The notes under the pieces were generated by a model that had not been told where the DNA came from, made no database searches, and saw nothing but the letters and a program-made list of their open reading frames with translations. This document shows, piece after piece, positions 8,042 through 16,491 of a DNA stretch of 64,000 bases (its first letter is position 1; every line of letters begins with the position of its first letter). The DNA lies in contig CAVYXC010000004.1 of NCBI GenBank assembly GCA_963772515.1, positions 186,001-250,000 of the forward strand. The letters run 5' to 3'. The translations under genes were made by a program, and so were the position numbers. Source of the DNA: JAFAHD01 sp963772515. Its GTDB lineage: Bacteria; Vulcanimicrobiota; Vulcanimicrobiia; Eremiobacterales; Eremiobacteraceae.

Positions 8042-9241
8042 TTACGTTGTCTGTGGTAAGAAGCTCTTGACTGCGAATTGCTGGCGAAGCAGCGGGGTGA
8101 ACGGTCTGCTGAACAAAATTTTCAGGACGATCGCCTGAAGTGCGACCGCTAGCCGGCTGCCAGGTACGACGGACTTGACGAAGCCCTTGGCGCTCCTCTG
8201 TTGCGCTTCGACATGTGGACGCATCAAGGCCTCATAGCGTTCGAACGCCGCTTGATAGTCAGGTGTGTCGCGCAGCGCGCTTGCCAACAGGTAGGCGCCG
8301 CCCATCGCAAGTGACGCGCCCTGACCGGATACCAGCGTCGGGCAGTCGCATGCATCTCCCACGAACACGACGCGGTCCTTGTGCCAGCAGGGCATTCGGA
8401 TCTGAGCTATCGCGTCCATGAAGATGTCCGCCGAAGGATCGGCGCCTGCGAGCATGTCCTTCGCGATCCACTCGGCATCGCTGAAGATGCGCCGCAGCGT
8501 CTCAAGCCTTTGCTCGCGCGGCACATACGCCGTCTCGTCGGTTCGCCACAGGAAGAACGCGAATATCGACCCCGGCTCGTCGGCAGCGTACGCGCCCACG
8601 ACGCGGCCTGGCTCGTTATGCATGGTCCAGGTGCGTCCGATGCCGAAGCGATCGGGGAGTCGATAGCTGGCGACGGCGTAGCCCAAATGCCGTTGAAAGA
8701 CAGATTCCGGTCCCATCACGAGAGCTCGGGTCGCGGAATGGACGCCGTCCGCACCCACGAGCAAATCGTACTTCTCGGACGCGCCGTCGTCGAAAGTCGC
8801 GATGACGCCATCGCGGTTATCCTCGATGTCGCTTATCGTCCGCCCGAAGCGGATCGAGACGCGATCCTTGACGCAGTCGTAGAGCGCGCGCTCCAGAGTC
8901 TGGTGCATGAGCGGCACGTACTTGCCGTTAAGCAACGTCCGGATGCGCTCCACGTCGAGCGCCGCGAGCTCCCTGCCTTGCGAGTCGACGTAGACGATGC
9001 GATCAACAGGCACGCGGCGAGAAGTCAGCTCCTGGGCGATACCCATGCGCGTGGCGACATCGAAGCCAGTGCCGAAGAAGTCAATCGCGTAGCCGTCGCG
9101 CCGCAGTTCCGGAGCTCGTTCCACCACGACAGGCGAATCGCCGTGCTCCGCGAGCCAATACGCCAACGTCAGTCCCGCAATACCGCCGCCGGAGATAAGC
9201 GCGCGCCGGCCATTCACCGTATCGACGACTCCCGAACGCAA
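8042..9241 (-). CDS. FAD-dependent monooxygenase, PHBH type
   Basis: A 399-residue flavoprotein. The N-terminal dinucleotide-binding motif SGGGIAGLTLAYWLAEHG (about 17-34) ends with the acidic VVVER strand. A GADGVHSATR segment near residue 162 is the DG motif of the p-hydroxybenzoate hydroxylase group, and VVFVGDACDCPTLVSGQGA near residue 290 is the second FAD-contact motif. These define class A aromatic/polyketide hydroxylases that use NAD(P)H and O2. Substrate is unknown. The gene is followed within about 50 bases by the ferritin-like protein, so two oxygen-activating enzymes may act together. No membrane segment is seen. Confidence 0.85.
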   Translation of the reverse strand: MRSGVVDTVNGRRALISGGGIAGLTLAYWLAEHGDSPVVVERAPELRRDGYAIDFFGTGFDVATRMGIAQELTSRRVPVDRIVYVDSQGRELAALDVERIRTLLNGKYVPLMHQTLERALYDCVKDRVSIRFGRTISDIEDNRDGVIATFDDGASEKYDLLVGADGVHSATRALVMGPESVFQRHLGYAVASYRLPDRFGIGRTWTMHNEPGRVVGAYAADEPGSIFAFFLWRTDETAYVPREQRLETLRRIFSDAEWIAKDMLAGADPSADIFMDAIAQIRMPCWHKDRVVFVGDACDCPTLVSGQGASLAMGGAYLLASALRDTPDYQAAFERYEALMRPHVEAQQRSAKGFVKSVVPGSRLAVALQAIVLKILFSRPFTPLLRQQFAVKSFLPQTT

Positions 9242-9289
9242 GGTCTGGACATCCTAGGCCTTCGCTCTTGCGCCTCGCCGACTGCGCGG

Positions 9290-9679
9290 TTAGCGCTCGC
9301 GGGCACCGTTCTGAACCGAGAGCTCCCAGCGATACCCGTCCGGATCGTGAAACCACAGGCCCATATGCGGCGAGCCCGGCGATGTGGGGCCGATCTCGTC
9401 GCCCGGATCTTCCAGTTCTACGCCGTTTTTCTTCAACGTCTCGAACGCTTCGCGCAGCGCGCGCATACTGTCGAGGTGAAACGACATGTGGTCGATCGTG
9501 TCCGGATGTGGCGTGCCTTTGAAGAACCCGATGATCATCGCGTCGTTCGTCAGCGCGATGGCCTCATCGGACCGAAACATTTCCTTCACATCGAAGTTCT
9601 TAGTCCAAAACTGCGTGCTCTTCTCCGGGTCTCTGACGGCAAGGCTGAAATGCCAGACCGCGCCAAGCTGTACTTTCAC
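9290..9679 (-). CDS. VOC (glyoxalase/bleomycin-resistance fold) family protein
   Basis: A 129-residue single-domain protein with paired beta-alpha-beta-beta-beta repeats. It begins LGAVWHFSLAVRDPEKSTQFW, has a central HMSFHLDSMRALREAFE segment, and ends with the typical MGLWFHDPDGYRWEL motif. The histidines in the first and third motifs and the acidic residues near the end suggest metal binding as in dioxygenases or lyases of the superfamily. The family is too broad for a substrate. It is the likely first gene of the minus-strand cluster that includes the FAD monooxygenase. Confidence 0.85.
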   Translation of the reverse strand: MKVQLGAVWHFSLAVRDPEKSTQFWTKNFDVKEMFRSDEAIALTNDAMIIGFFKGTPHPDTIDHMSFHLDSMRALREAFETLKKNGVELEDPGDEIGPTSPGSPHMGLWFHDPDGYRWELSVQNGARER

Positions 9680-9757
9680 GTCCGTACCTCCTCATAACGC
9701 ATCAAGTCGCGCTTGTCCGCGGATATTCTGCCGGAATCTGGACGGAAAATCGAAACA

Positions 9758-9841
9758 AACAAAACGCGCAATCTCTTGTTCGACAAAACATCGCGCGTTT
9801 TTTCTATCCCGAAAACTTGTGGGGATGGATTCACGCACCTC
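9758..9841 (-). repeat. Degenerate copy of the tRNA-fMet 3' end plus its terminator
   Basis: This stretch aligns with 12410-12491 over about 80 bases: CGCGCAATCTCT, then GCGCGTTTT with CTAT, and GGGGATGGATT in both, with scattered substitutions and small gaps. The matched block at 12410-12491 is the tRNA-fMet acceptor/T-arm (minus strand) and the hairpin behind it. Similarity stops beyond about 9841, so this is not a full tRNA. The rest of 9680-10013 holds no gene; it should contain the promoter of the downstream sulfatase, but I see no clear -35/-10 pair. Confidence 0.7.
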
Positions 9842-10013
9842 GCGGGTCGGCATGAGCCAACGATTCCGGCATTCTTTACCTTCCGTTAAGATGACGCACT
9901 CGGCGACATCGACGGCCTAGAGGGGACCGCGGGCAGGAGAAGGGCTCGGACGTGAATCTGGCGACATTACCTTCTCTTCGATAGAGCTCGATCAGGCGAT
10001 AGGGGGAAAACCC

Positions 10014-12395
10014 ATGACAAACGATTCCGCGGCACAAAGCAACAAACCGAAAACAGCCGCCTCTATTGACCGTACCGTGCTGCCCATCCCACCCCCTGAG
10101 CATCCGCCGATCACCGAACTCGATGCGCACAACGCGAAAGCTCCGCCGCGGTTCGAGGTAAAGGCGCCGAAAGGTGCGCCAAATGTGGTGGTCATCCTTC
10201 TCGACAACATGGGCTTCGGCGACATATCGACCTTCGGCGGGCCGATACAGATGCCGACGCTGGACCGTCTGGCCAAGACCGGGCTGCGCTACAATAACCT
10301 CAAAGTTCCCCCGTTGTGTTCGCCGGCCCGCGTGGCCCTGCTTACCGGCCGCAATAATCATAGCGCGAACTTCGGCGTGATCTCGGAAATTGCGACCGGT
10401 TTTCCGGGGTACACCGCGATGCGTCCCGACAGCATCACAATGTTGCCCCAGATCTTGCGACTCAACGGCTATAACACCGCCATGTTCGGCAAATGTCACG
10501 AGCTTGGGCCATGGGAAGCGAGTGTCGTCGGGCCGTTCGATCGCTGGCCTGTGCATAGCGGGTTTGAGAAGTTCTACGGCTTCATGTCTGGAGAAGCTGA
10601 CCTCTTCCATCCTGTCATTTACGACAACATGACTCGGGTGGACATGCACCCCGATCCCGATTACTACGCGAGTACCGACATCACCGACAAGGCTATCCTC
10701 TGGCTGCGATCGCAGCGTTCGCTGGCCCCTGACAAACCATTCTTCGTCTACTACTCCGCGATCGGTACACATGGCCCGTTCCAGGTGCCCGATTCCTGGC
10801 GCGACAGGTACAAGGGCAAGTTCGACCAGGGCTGGGACCAGGTACGTAAGGAGACGCTGGCCAGGCAAATCAAGCTGGGCGTGGTGCCTCCGGGCACCGA
10901 TGCCGCGCCCAAGCCGCCGGGAATCCAGGAATGGGACCAATTGACGGCCGACGAGAAAAAAGTCTTTGCTAGATATATGGAGATCTATGCCGCCTTTGCC
11001 GAGGTGACCGACTACGAAATCGGGCGGTTCCTGGATGAGATTGAGGCCCTCGGCGAAATGGACAACACGCTGATCGTGTACATCACGGGCGACAACGGTT
11101 CGGTTTTCCAAGGCGGCCTAAATGGCGCCTTCAATGAGCTGTCCGTGTTCAACGGACTGCCCGAGCCGCTGGACGTCGCGCTCAAGAACTTCGACGAAAT
11201 CGGCGGCCCCAAATCCCACATTCTGTACAACAATGGCTGGGCTTTCGCCGGCGCCACGCCGTTTGGATGGGGCCACCAAGTGGCATCCTACGGCGGCGTC
11301 TGCCAATCCATGGTCGTCAACTGGCCGAAGGGCATCGCGGAGAAGGGCGGTCTGCGCACGCAATGGATGCACATGATCGATATCGCGCCAACGGTGTTGG
11401 AGGCAGTTGGCGTCCCCGAGCCCGCGGTCGTTTATGGCGTCCAGCAGAAGCCTCTTGAAGGCGTGAGCGTGCTCGACACCTTGAATAATCCCGAAGCGAA
11501 ATCTCGCCACACAACGCAATACTTCGAGATGGCAGGCAACCGGGGCATCTACCAAGACGGTTGGTTCGCCACCACGGTGCACCGCCCGCCGTGGGAGCCC
11601 AAGGCGCGGGCTACGTTTGAAAACGATACGTGGGAGCTTTACAACGTCGAGGAAGATTTCAGTTGCGCGCACGACCTTGCCGCGAAATATCCCGACAAAC
11701 TTGAGAAGCTAAAGGGAGTCTTCCTGGAAGAGGCGGTCAAGTACCACGTGCTTCCGCTTGATGACCGTGCTTGGGAGCGCTTCAACGCCGCTCTAGCAGG
11801 TCGTCCGGACCTGATGGAAGGTCGCACCGAGATGACGGTCTATGAGGGGATGAAAGGGATTCCCGAAAATGGTTTCATCAACATCAAGAACCGCTCTTTC
11901 GTCGTTACTGCCGACATCGAGATCCCGAAGGGCGGCGCAGAGGGGGTGGTTATCGCCCAAGGCGGGGACATGGGGGGCTGGAGCCTGTACGTCAAGGACG
12001 GCGCACCCCGGTTTGCCTGGAACTATCTCGGCCGCGAGATTTACAAGATTGTCGGATCCGCTCGTCTGCCGGATGGGCGGGTGACATTGCGCTTCGAGTT
12101 CGCTTATGATGGGGGTGGCAAGCTCGGCGCGGGCGGTAACGGTGCGCTCTTCGTCAACGGTGCACAAGTCGGCACAGGGCGGGTCGAGCACACTCAGCCG
12201 TTCGCATTTGGTGCCGAGACGACGGACGTGGGCGAGAACCTCTATACGTGTGTCAGCGACGACTACAAAGCGGGCGATAACAAGTTCACCGGCAAGATCC
12301 ACAAGGTGACCGTCGCGGTCGGAAAGTCAAACCTCAGCGAGGAGGCGCAGAAAGCTATCCAAGAACTGCATATGAAGAAAGCGCTCAACGTCTAA
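10014..12395 (+). CDS. Arylsulfatase with C-terminal concanavalin-like domain
   Basis: A 793-residue alkaline-phosphatase-superfamily sulfatase. The metal-binding NVVVILLDNMGFGD motif is at 57-70 and the formylglycine site C102-S-P-A-R106 is canonical C-x-P-x-R, so activity needs maturation by a formylglycine-generating enzyme, not seen in this window. Further motifs: GKCHELG, the GTHGPFQ segment, and TGDNGS for calcium binding. After about residue 600 a beta-rich domain (SFVVTADIEIPKGG, GGWSLYVKDG, ALFVNG) resembles a laminin-G/concanavalin fold. No signal peptide is visible. The start is supported by GGGGGA 8 bases before ATG. The gene is flanked by the two copies of the tRNA-fMet 3' end, suggesting acquisition as an islet. 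Confidence 0.9.
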   Translation: MTNDSAAQSNKPKTAASIDRTVLPIPPPEHPPITELDAHNAKAPPRFEVKAPKGAPNVVVILLDNMGFGDISTFGGPIQMPTLDRLAKTGLRYNNLKVPPLCSPARVALLTGRNNHSANFGVISEIATGFPGYTAMRPDSITMLPQILRLNGYNTAMFGKCHELGPWEASVVGPFDRWPVHSGFEKFYGFMSGEADLFHPVIYDNMTRVDMHPDPDYYASTDITDKAILWLRSQRSLAPDKPFFVYYSAIGTHGPFQVPDSWRDRYKGKFDQGWDQVRKETLARQIKLGVVPPGTDAAPKPPGIQEWDQLTADEKKVFARYMEIYAAFAEVTDYEIGRFLDEIEALGEMDNTLIVYITGDNGSVFQGGLNGAFNELSVFNGLPEPLDVALKNFDEIGGPKSHILYNNGWAFAGATPFGWGHQVASYGGVCQSMVVNWPKGIAEKGGLRTQWMHMIDIAPTVLEAVGVPEPAVVYGVQQKPLEGVSVLDTLNNPEAKSRHTTQYFEMAGNRGIYQDGWFATTVHRPPWEPKARATFENDTWELYNVEEDFSCAHDLAAKYPDKLEKLKGVFLEEAVKYHVLPLDDRAWERFNAALAGRPDLMEGRTEMTVYEGMKGIPENGFINIKNRSFVVTADIEIPKGGAEGVVIAQGGDMGGWSLYVKDGAPRFAWNYLGREIYKIVGSARLPDGRVTLRFEFAYDGGGKLGAGGNGALFVNGAQVGTGRVEHTQPFAFGAETTDVGENLYTCVSDDYKAGDNKFTGKIHKVTVAVGKSNLSEEAQKAIQELHMKKALNV

Positions 12396-12414
12396 ACTCG
12401 GCGACGTAAACAAG

Positions 12415-12454
12415 ACGCGCAATCTCTCGTCCGACGAAAGATTGCGCGTTTTCT
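12415..12454. terminator. Bidirectional hairpin terminator between sulfatase and tRNA-fMet
   Basis: Perfect 11-bp arms ACGCGCAATCT (12415-12425) and AGATTGCGCGT (12439-12449) enclose a 13-base loop. TTTT follows on the plus strand, and a CTTGTTT tract follows on the minus strand, so it can end both the convergent sulfatase and tRNA transcripts. Confidence 0.75.
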
Positions 12455-12467
12455 ATATTCTAAAAAT

Positions 12468-12847
<380 letters not shown>

Positions 12848-12888
12848 TACAATAGGTTTGCGACAGCCGCAGAGCGTACCTGCCCACA

Positions 12889-13752
12889 ATGCTACGGCCT
12901 TCGACCTTTAGCATCGTCGCATTCGATCCAGCCGCGAACGAACTTGGCGTCGCGGTGGAATCGAAATTCCTCGCGGTCGGTTCGGCCGTGCCATGGGTCG
13001 AGGCCGGAGTCGGCGCGATCGCGACGCAGTCGTGGGCCAACACGTCGTACGGACCGCGCGGTCTTGACCTCTTGCGCAAAGGGGCCACGCCGCAGGAGGC
13101 CATTAACGCACTGATCGCTGACGACGAACACGCGGACGAACGGCAAGTCGGAATCGTCGACGCGCACGGACGTTCGGCCACGTATACCGGCGCGAAGTGC
13201 AACGATTGGGCCGGCGGTACTAACGGCATCGATTTCTCTGCGCAAGGCAACATTCTCGCCGGTCCGGCAGTCGTCGATTCGATGGTCCAAGCCTTTGAAC
13301 AAACCAAGGGCCACCTCGCCGACCGACTCGTTGCCGCGCTGCGCGCGGGGCAGGCCGCGGGCGGCGACAAGCGCGGTCAGCAAAGCGCCGCGCTGTACGT
13401 CGCCAAGCCGAAGGGCGGCTACAGCGGCTTCAACGATCGCTACGTCGATCTGCGAGTGGACGACCATTCGCGGCCGATCGAAGAGCTGGCGCGCATCCTC
13501 GAGGTGCATAAGTTGTACAACTTCAAGCCGCTGCCCCACGAGATCATGACGATCGACGACGCGCTCGGCACCGAGATAGCCTTCCTGCTCGTCAAAGTCG
13601 GCGAGTTGCCGAAAGGCGCTGCATTCGACGGCAAAGCGCGCGAGGTCTTGGTCTCTCTCATGCATCGCGAGAACCTCGAAGACCGCGTGCGCGACGACGG
13701 CTGTATCGATCTCCAAACCCTCGAATATCTGCGCGCTTTGCGCGCGCGATGA
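12889..13752 (+). CDS. DUF1028 family protein
   Basis: A 287-residue protein. Residues 1-215 match DUF1028, an Ntn-hydrolase-like fold: TFSIVAFDPAANELGVAVESKF, the ATQSWANTSYGPRGL segment, and GNILAGPAVVDSM. The C-terminal about 75 residues (PIEELARILEVHKLYNF to the end) correspond to the peptidoglycan-binding-like helical extension found in some members. No signal peptide is visible. Enzymatic function is unknown for the family. The stop overlaps the start of the adenosine deaminase gene by 4 bases (ATGA), so the two are translationally coupled and may share a purine or nucleoside context. Confidence 0.85.
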   Translation: MLRPSTFSIVAFDPAANELGVAVESKFLAVGSAVPWVEAGVGAIATQSWANTSYGPRGLDLLRKGATPQEAINALIADDEHADERQVGIVDAHGRSATYTGAKCNDWAGGTNGIDFSAQGNILAGPAVVDSMVQAFEQTKGHLADRLVAALRAGQAAGGDKRGQQSAALYVAKPKGGYSGFNDRYVDLRVDDHSRPIEELARILEVHKLYNFKPLPHEIMTIDDALGTEIAFLLVKVGELPKGAAFDGKAREVLVSLMHRENLEDRVRDDGCIDLQTLEYLRALRAR

Positions 13753-14759
13753 CGCAGATAACCCGCGAATGGGTCCGCGGGCTACCGAAACCCGAGCTCC
13801 ATGTCCATCTCGAAGGCACCATCTCGCCTGACGCATACGTGCGCATCGCCAAGCGCAACGGCATCGAGCCCAACCCGGATCCGGCGACGATGTTCAAATG
13901 CACGGACTTCGAAACGTTTTTGCGCGCGTTCCTCAAAGTCGTCCGCGTCTTACGACAGCCGCAAGATTTCGCCGAGATCACCTACGACTACCTCAAGTCG
14001 GCCGCGGCAGACGGCGTGCGCCACGTCGAGCTGTTCCTCTCACCCGCGACGCAACGCAAATTCGTGCCGGATCTGAATCTCGAACAGCTCGTGCACGCCG
14101 TGGCTGAAGCGTGCGGACGCGCCGAAAGCAATTTCGGCATGTCGTCGTTGCTGCTGTTCGACATGGTCCGGAATCTAGGCGAAGGCGACGCCTTCGAAGA
14201 TCTCGAGCTAGCCCAACGGTGTAAGGGTTATCGCGTCGTCGGCGTCGGCCTCGGTGGCGACGAACGTAACTTCCCGGCGCGCGATTTCCGGGCGGCGTTC
14301 GCCAAAGCACAAGAGCTCGGCTTGCGCCGAACCGTACACGCCGGCGAGGCCGCAGGACCGGAAAGCATACGAGACGCGGTCGAGCTGCTGCATGCCGAGC
14401 GCATCGGTCACGGGGTGAGCGCGCGTGGCGACAAAGCGACGATGGAGCTGCTGCGCGCCAACGCGGTCGCCATCGATGTCTGTCCGACCAGCAACGTCGT
14501 GACCGGTGCCGTCCGACACATCAAGGCCCACCCGCTCTACGAATTTCTCAGCGAAGGGCTGCTCGTCACGCTAAGCTCAGATGATCCGGCGTTCTTCGGC
14601 GCTTCGCTCGTGGACGAATACGTAGAGCTGGCGGACCAGGGTTTTCCGCAGATAGAGCTCGTCAATCTCGCGCGCAACGGCTTCAAAGCCTCGTTCGCTC
14701 CAGCAGAACTGAAGCGAACGTGGCTTGCCGAGATCGACCGGTACGTTACTTCGGGATGA
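13749..14759 (+). CDS. add: Adenosine deaminase
   Basis: A 336-residue TIM-barrel metal-dependent hydrolase, close to the usual length. Zinc ligands and catalytic motifs are visible: H18-V-H20-LEG near the N-terminus, the VHAGEA motif (about 198-203) with the catalytic glutamate, ERIGHGV with the conserved histidine, and TLSSDDPAFF (about 276-285) with the paired aspartates. It should convert adenosine (or a related aminopurine) to inosine in the cytosol. Specificity for adenosine against adenine is not certain from sequence alone. The start ATG overlaps the DUF1028 stop; the 3' end overlaps the convergent lipoprotein gene by 14 bases. Confidence 0.85.
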   Translation: MTQITREWVRGLPKPELHVHLEGTISPDAYVRIAKRNGIEPNPDPATMFKCTDFETFLRAFLKVVRVLRQPQDFAEITYDYLKSAAADGVRHVELFLSPATQRKFVPDLNLEQLVHAVAEACGRAESNFGMSSLLLFDMVRNLGEGDAFEDLELAQRCKGYRVVGVGLGGDERNFPARDFRAAFAKAQELGLRRTVHAGEAAGPESIRDAVELLHAERIGHGVSARGDKATMELLRANAVAIDVCPTSNVVTGAVRHIKAHPLYEFLSEGLLVTLSSDDPAFFGASLVDEYVELADQGFPQIELVNLARNGFKASFAPAELKRTWLAEIDRYVTSG

Positions 14760-15132
14760 TGCGATAGGCGGCGACCTGCCCGTTGGCGTGCAATCGCAGC
14801 TCCACCGTCATGTCGCCCTTGCTGAACTTCGCGTCGTACCAGTAACGGCGCGTGTCGTCATCGCTCTTGGTGGCGCTCAGGCCTTGGAAGTCGCCGAGCG
14901 AATGCATCTTGTCGGAGATCAACGCCACTTGCGTGCGCGTCGCCTGTCCCTTGAGTGCGTCATCGAAGTTCGCGATCGTGCCATTGTAGTCGTTATTGTA
15001 CAGGGCTTGCGCGATCGCGGTTGCCGTGTCTTGCGGGCTCCCGCCATGCTGCAGCTGAGCGCACGCCACCAGGAATGCCCCCAGCACGCATGCGATGATG
15101 AGTCGGCTACGGGCGATCAAAAGGTGCCCCAT
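14746..15132 (-). CDS. Small lipoprotein of unknown function
   Basis: A 128-residue protein. Residues 9-23 are hydrophobic and end in the lipobox L-V-A-C24, so it is probably lipid-anchored. The mature part (DTATAIAQALYNNDYNGTIANF, then a beta strand pattern ending VAAYRIIPK) resembles small DUF3887/DUF4878-like cystatin-fold proteins; this is tentative. It overlaps the upstream gene on the same strand by 16 bases, suggesting coupling, and converges on the adenosine deaminase gene. Confidence 0.7.
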   Translation of the reverse strand: MGHLLIARSRLIIACVLGAFLVACAQLQHGGSPQDTATAIAQALYNNDYNGTIANFDDALKGQATRTQVALISDKMHSLGDFQGLSATKSDDDTRRYWYDAKFSKGDMTVELRLHANGQVAAYRIIPK

Positions 15133-15584
15133 CCGTACGCAACCATCTGAGAGTTTGCGGGCACAGCCGGCGTCTGAGCAGCCACGACCGGCTTCGCCGC
15201 TACGAAATTCGAGCCGGCGGGACTGATCGCGGCGACCGCAGCGTTCAGCTTGGTGATCTGCTGCTGCTGGATCGCCACTTGTTTCTTCAGCTCGCTGGCG
15301 ACGATCGTCTCGTGCTGATACGCGAGCTTGTATTGCTGCGCGGCCGCCTGCGCGTTATCGCGCTGTTCGGCCAGCGCCGCTTGCTGCTGCGCGTCCTGCG
15401 CGTACTTCTCGTGGACCTGCTTATTATGGTTGATGATGATCAGCGTGGCTGCGGCCGCAGCGGCGCCGCCGATCAAGATATTACGGGTGCTGGCCGCGCC
15501 GTCCGCAAGCGCCATCGGTTTGGGCGCGAAGCCGAGCAGCAGTGCGCCGGCCAGGCCGGCCGCGATAAGTCTGGTGTGTTTCAT
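15117..15584 (-). CDS. Exported Gln/Ala-rich coiled-coil protein
   Basis: A 155-residue protein. A hydrophobic N-terminus (TRLIAAGLAGALLLGF) is followed by a second hydrophobic Ala-rich segment (ILIGGAAAAAATLIII) and then a long Gln/Ala-rich helix (about 65-125) predicted as coiled coil. The C-terminus is Val/Ala/Pro-rich and ends YGWGTF. ATG 15584 is chosen because GGGGG stands 9 bases upstream; the frame is open further but lacks a better start. Function unknown; a periplasmic structural role is a guess. It forms a two-gene unit with the downstream lipoprotein. Confidence 0.65.
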   Translation of the reverse strand: MKHTRLIAAGLAGALLLGFAPKPMALADGAASTRNILIGGAAAAAATLIIINHNKQVHEKYAQDAQQQAALAEQRDNAQAAAQQYKLAYQHETIVASELKKQVAIQQQQITKLNAAVAAISPAGSNFVAAKPVVAAQTPAVPANSQMVAYGWGTF

Positions 15585-15726
15585 GTATTCATACCCCCAC
15601 GTATACAACGTGTCCAAGAGCTGGCAACGTTTCTCTACCCTCCTTGTACCCTCGATTCCGCAGTTCAGCGCCAAGACTCTCCTCAGCCCAGCCTGATACC
15701 AAAGGATAACCTAGCCTGAGCCGTCG

Positions 15727-15743
15727 AATTAGGTGAGACTAAC
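15727..15743 (+). promoter_or_regulatory. Iron-box-like operator (DtxR/IdeR type) before the metalloregulator
   Basis: TTAGGTGAGACTAAC (15729-15743) matches 13 of 15 positions of the DtxR/IdeR consensus core TTAGGTTAGGCTAAC and ends one base before the ATG at 15744. A second, weaker half-like site (TAACCTAGCCTGAG) lies at 15707-15720. Autoregulation by the adjacent DtxR-type protein is inferred. Confidence 0.55.
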
Positions 15744-16490
15744 ATGCCTACGCCACGCGCGCTCAATTCCGCTCTGAAGACACCCCTTGTCGAGCCGCTC
15801 GACGAGCCCGAGGTCAGTCCCAACGTCGAGATGTACCTTAAGACAATCGTGCGCCTCAAGCGCGATGGCGAGCCGGTTTCGACCTCGGCCATCGCCGCCG
15901 AGCTCGCCGTCTCAGCCGCGTCGGCGTCCGCGATGCTCAAGAAACTCGATGCCGACGGCTACGTCAAACACGACGGACGTCACGGCGTGCTTCCGACGCC
16001 TGCCGGCGCGAAGATCGGGGCGCTGACGTTGCGCCGTCAGCGCCTCGCGGAGCGCCTGCTCGTCGATCACCTCGGGATCCCGTGGGAATTCGCGTACGCA
16101 GAAGCGTGCCGCCTCGAACACGCGATCTCGCCGCTGGTCGAACGTCACTTATATCGCTTCACGGGCGAGCCGACGACCTGTCCGCATGGCCATGCGATTC
16201 CGCGTGAAGACGGCTCGCTGTGGGAGCACGAAGATGTGGTCGATCTCGTCGAGCTGCCGATCGGCGTGAGTGCCAAAGTGCTCGAGGTCAAGCACGACAT
16301 GCCCGAGCTGCTCAGATATCTCGCGCAGGTCGGTCTGCGGCCCGGTACCGCCGTCGTCGTCGAGAAGTTCGAGCGCGCCGTCGGACTGCTGAATCTGCGC
16401 GTCAACGGTAAGACCCACTCGGTGAGCACGCAGCTCGCTGGCGCGATCACCGTCAAACATCCGCACGCCAAAGCGTCGAAAGGCAAGTAA
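15744..16490 (+). CDS. DtxR/MntR-family metal-dependent repressor
   Basis: A 248-residue regulator with the three-part DtxR layout. A winged helix (about 28-90) contains NVEMYLKTIVRLKRDG, VSTSAIAAELAVSAASASAML as the HTH, and GYVKHDGRHGVLPT. A dimerisation/metal domain follows (EFAYAEACRLEHAISPLVERHLYRF with the conserved E and H ligands, and CPHGHAIP with a possible Cys ligand). The C-terminal FeoA/SH3-like domain starts at about residue 165. Such proteins sense Fe(II) or Mn(II). The operator-like palindrome abuts its start codon, and the next gene on the same strand encodes a metal oxidase-transporter fusion, which is the obvious regulatory target. Confidence 0.88.
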   Translation: MPTPRALNSALKTPLVEPLDEPEVSPNVEMYLKTIVRLKRDGEPVSTSAIAAELAVSAASASAMLKKLDADGYVKHDGRHGVLPTPAGAKIGALTLRRQRLAERLLVDHLGIPWEFAYAEACRLEHAISPLVERHLYRFTGEPTTCPHGHAIPREDGSLWEHEDVVDLVELPIGVSAKVLEVKHDMPELLRYLAQVGLRPGTAVVVEKFERAVGLLNLRVNGKTHSVSTQLAGAITVKHPHAKASKGK

Positions 16491-16491
16491 G

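Noticed and set aside
9821..9900. A second full tRNA gene at the duplicated tRNA-fMet end
   Set aside because: Similarity ends within the T-arm; no anticodon arm, D-arm or 5' acceptor strand can be found.
9876..11111. A 411-codon open frame antisense to the first sulfatase
   Set aside because: No motif, no ribosome-binding site, and it lies fully opposite a protein with catalytic residues.
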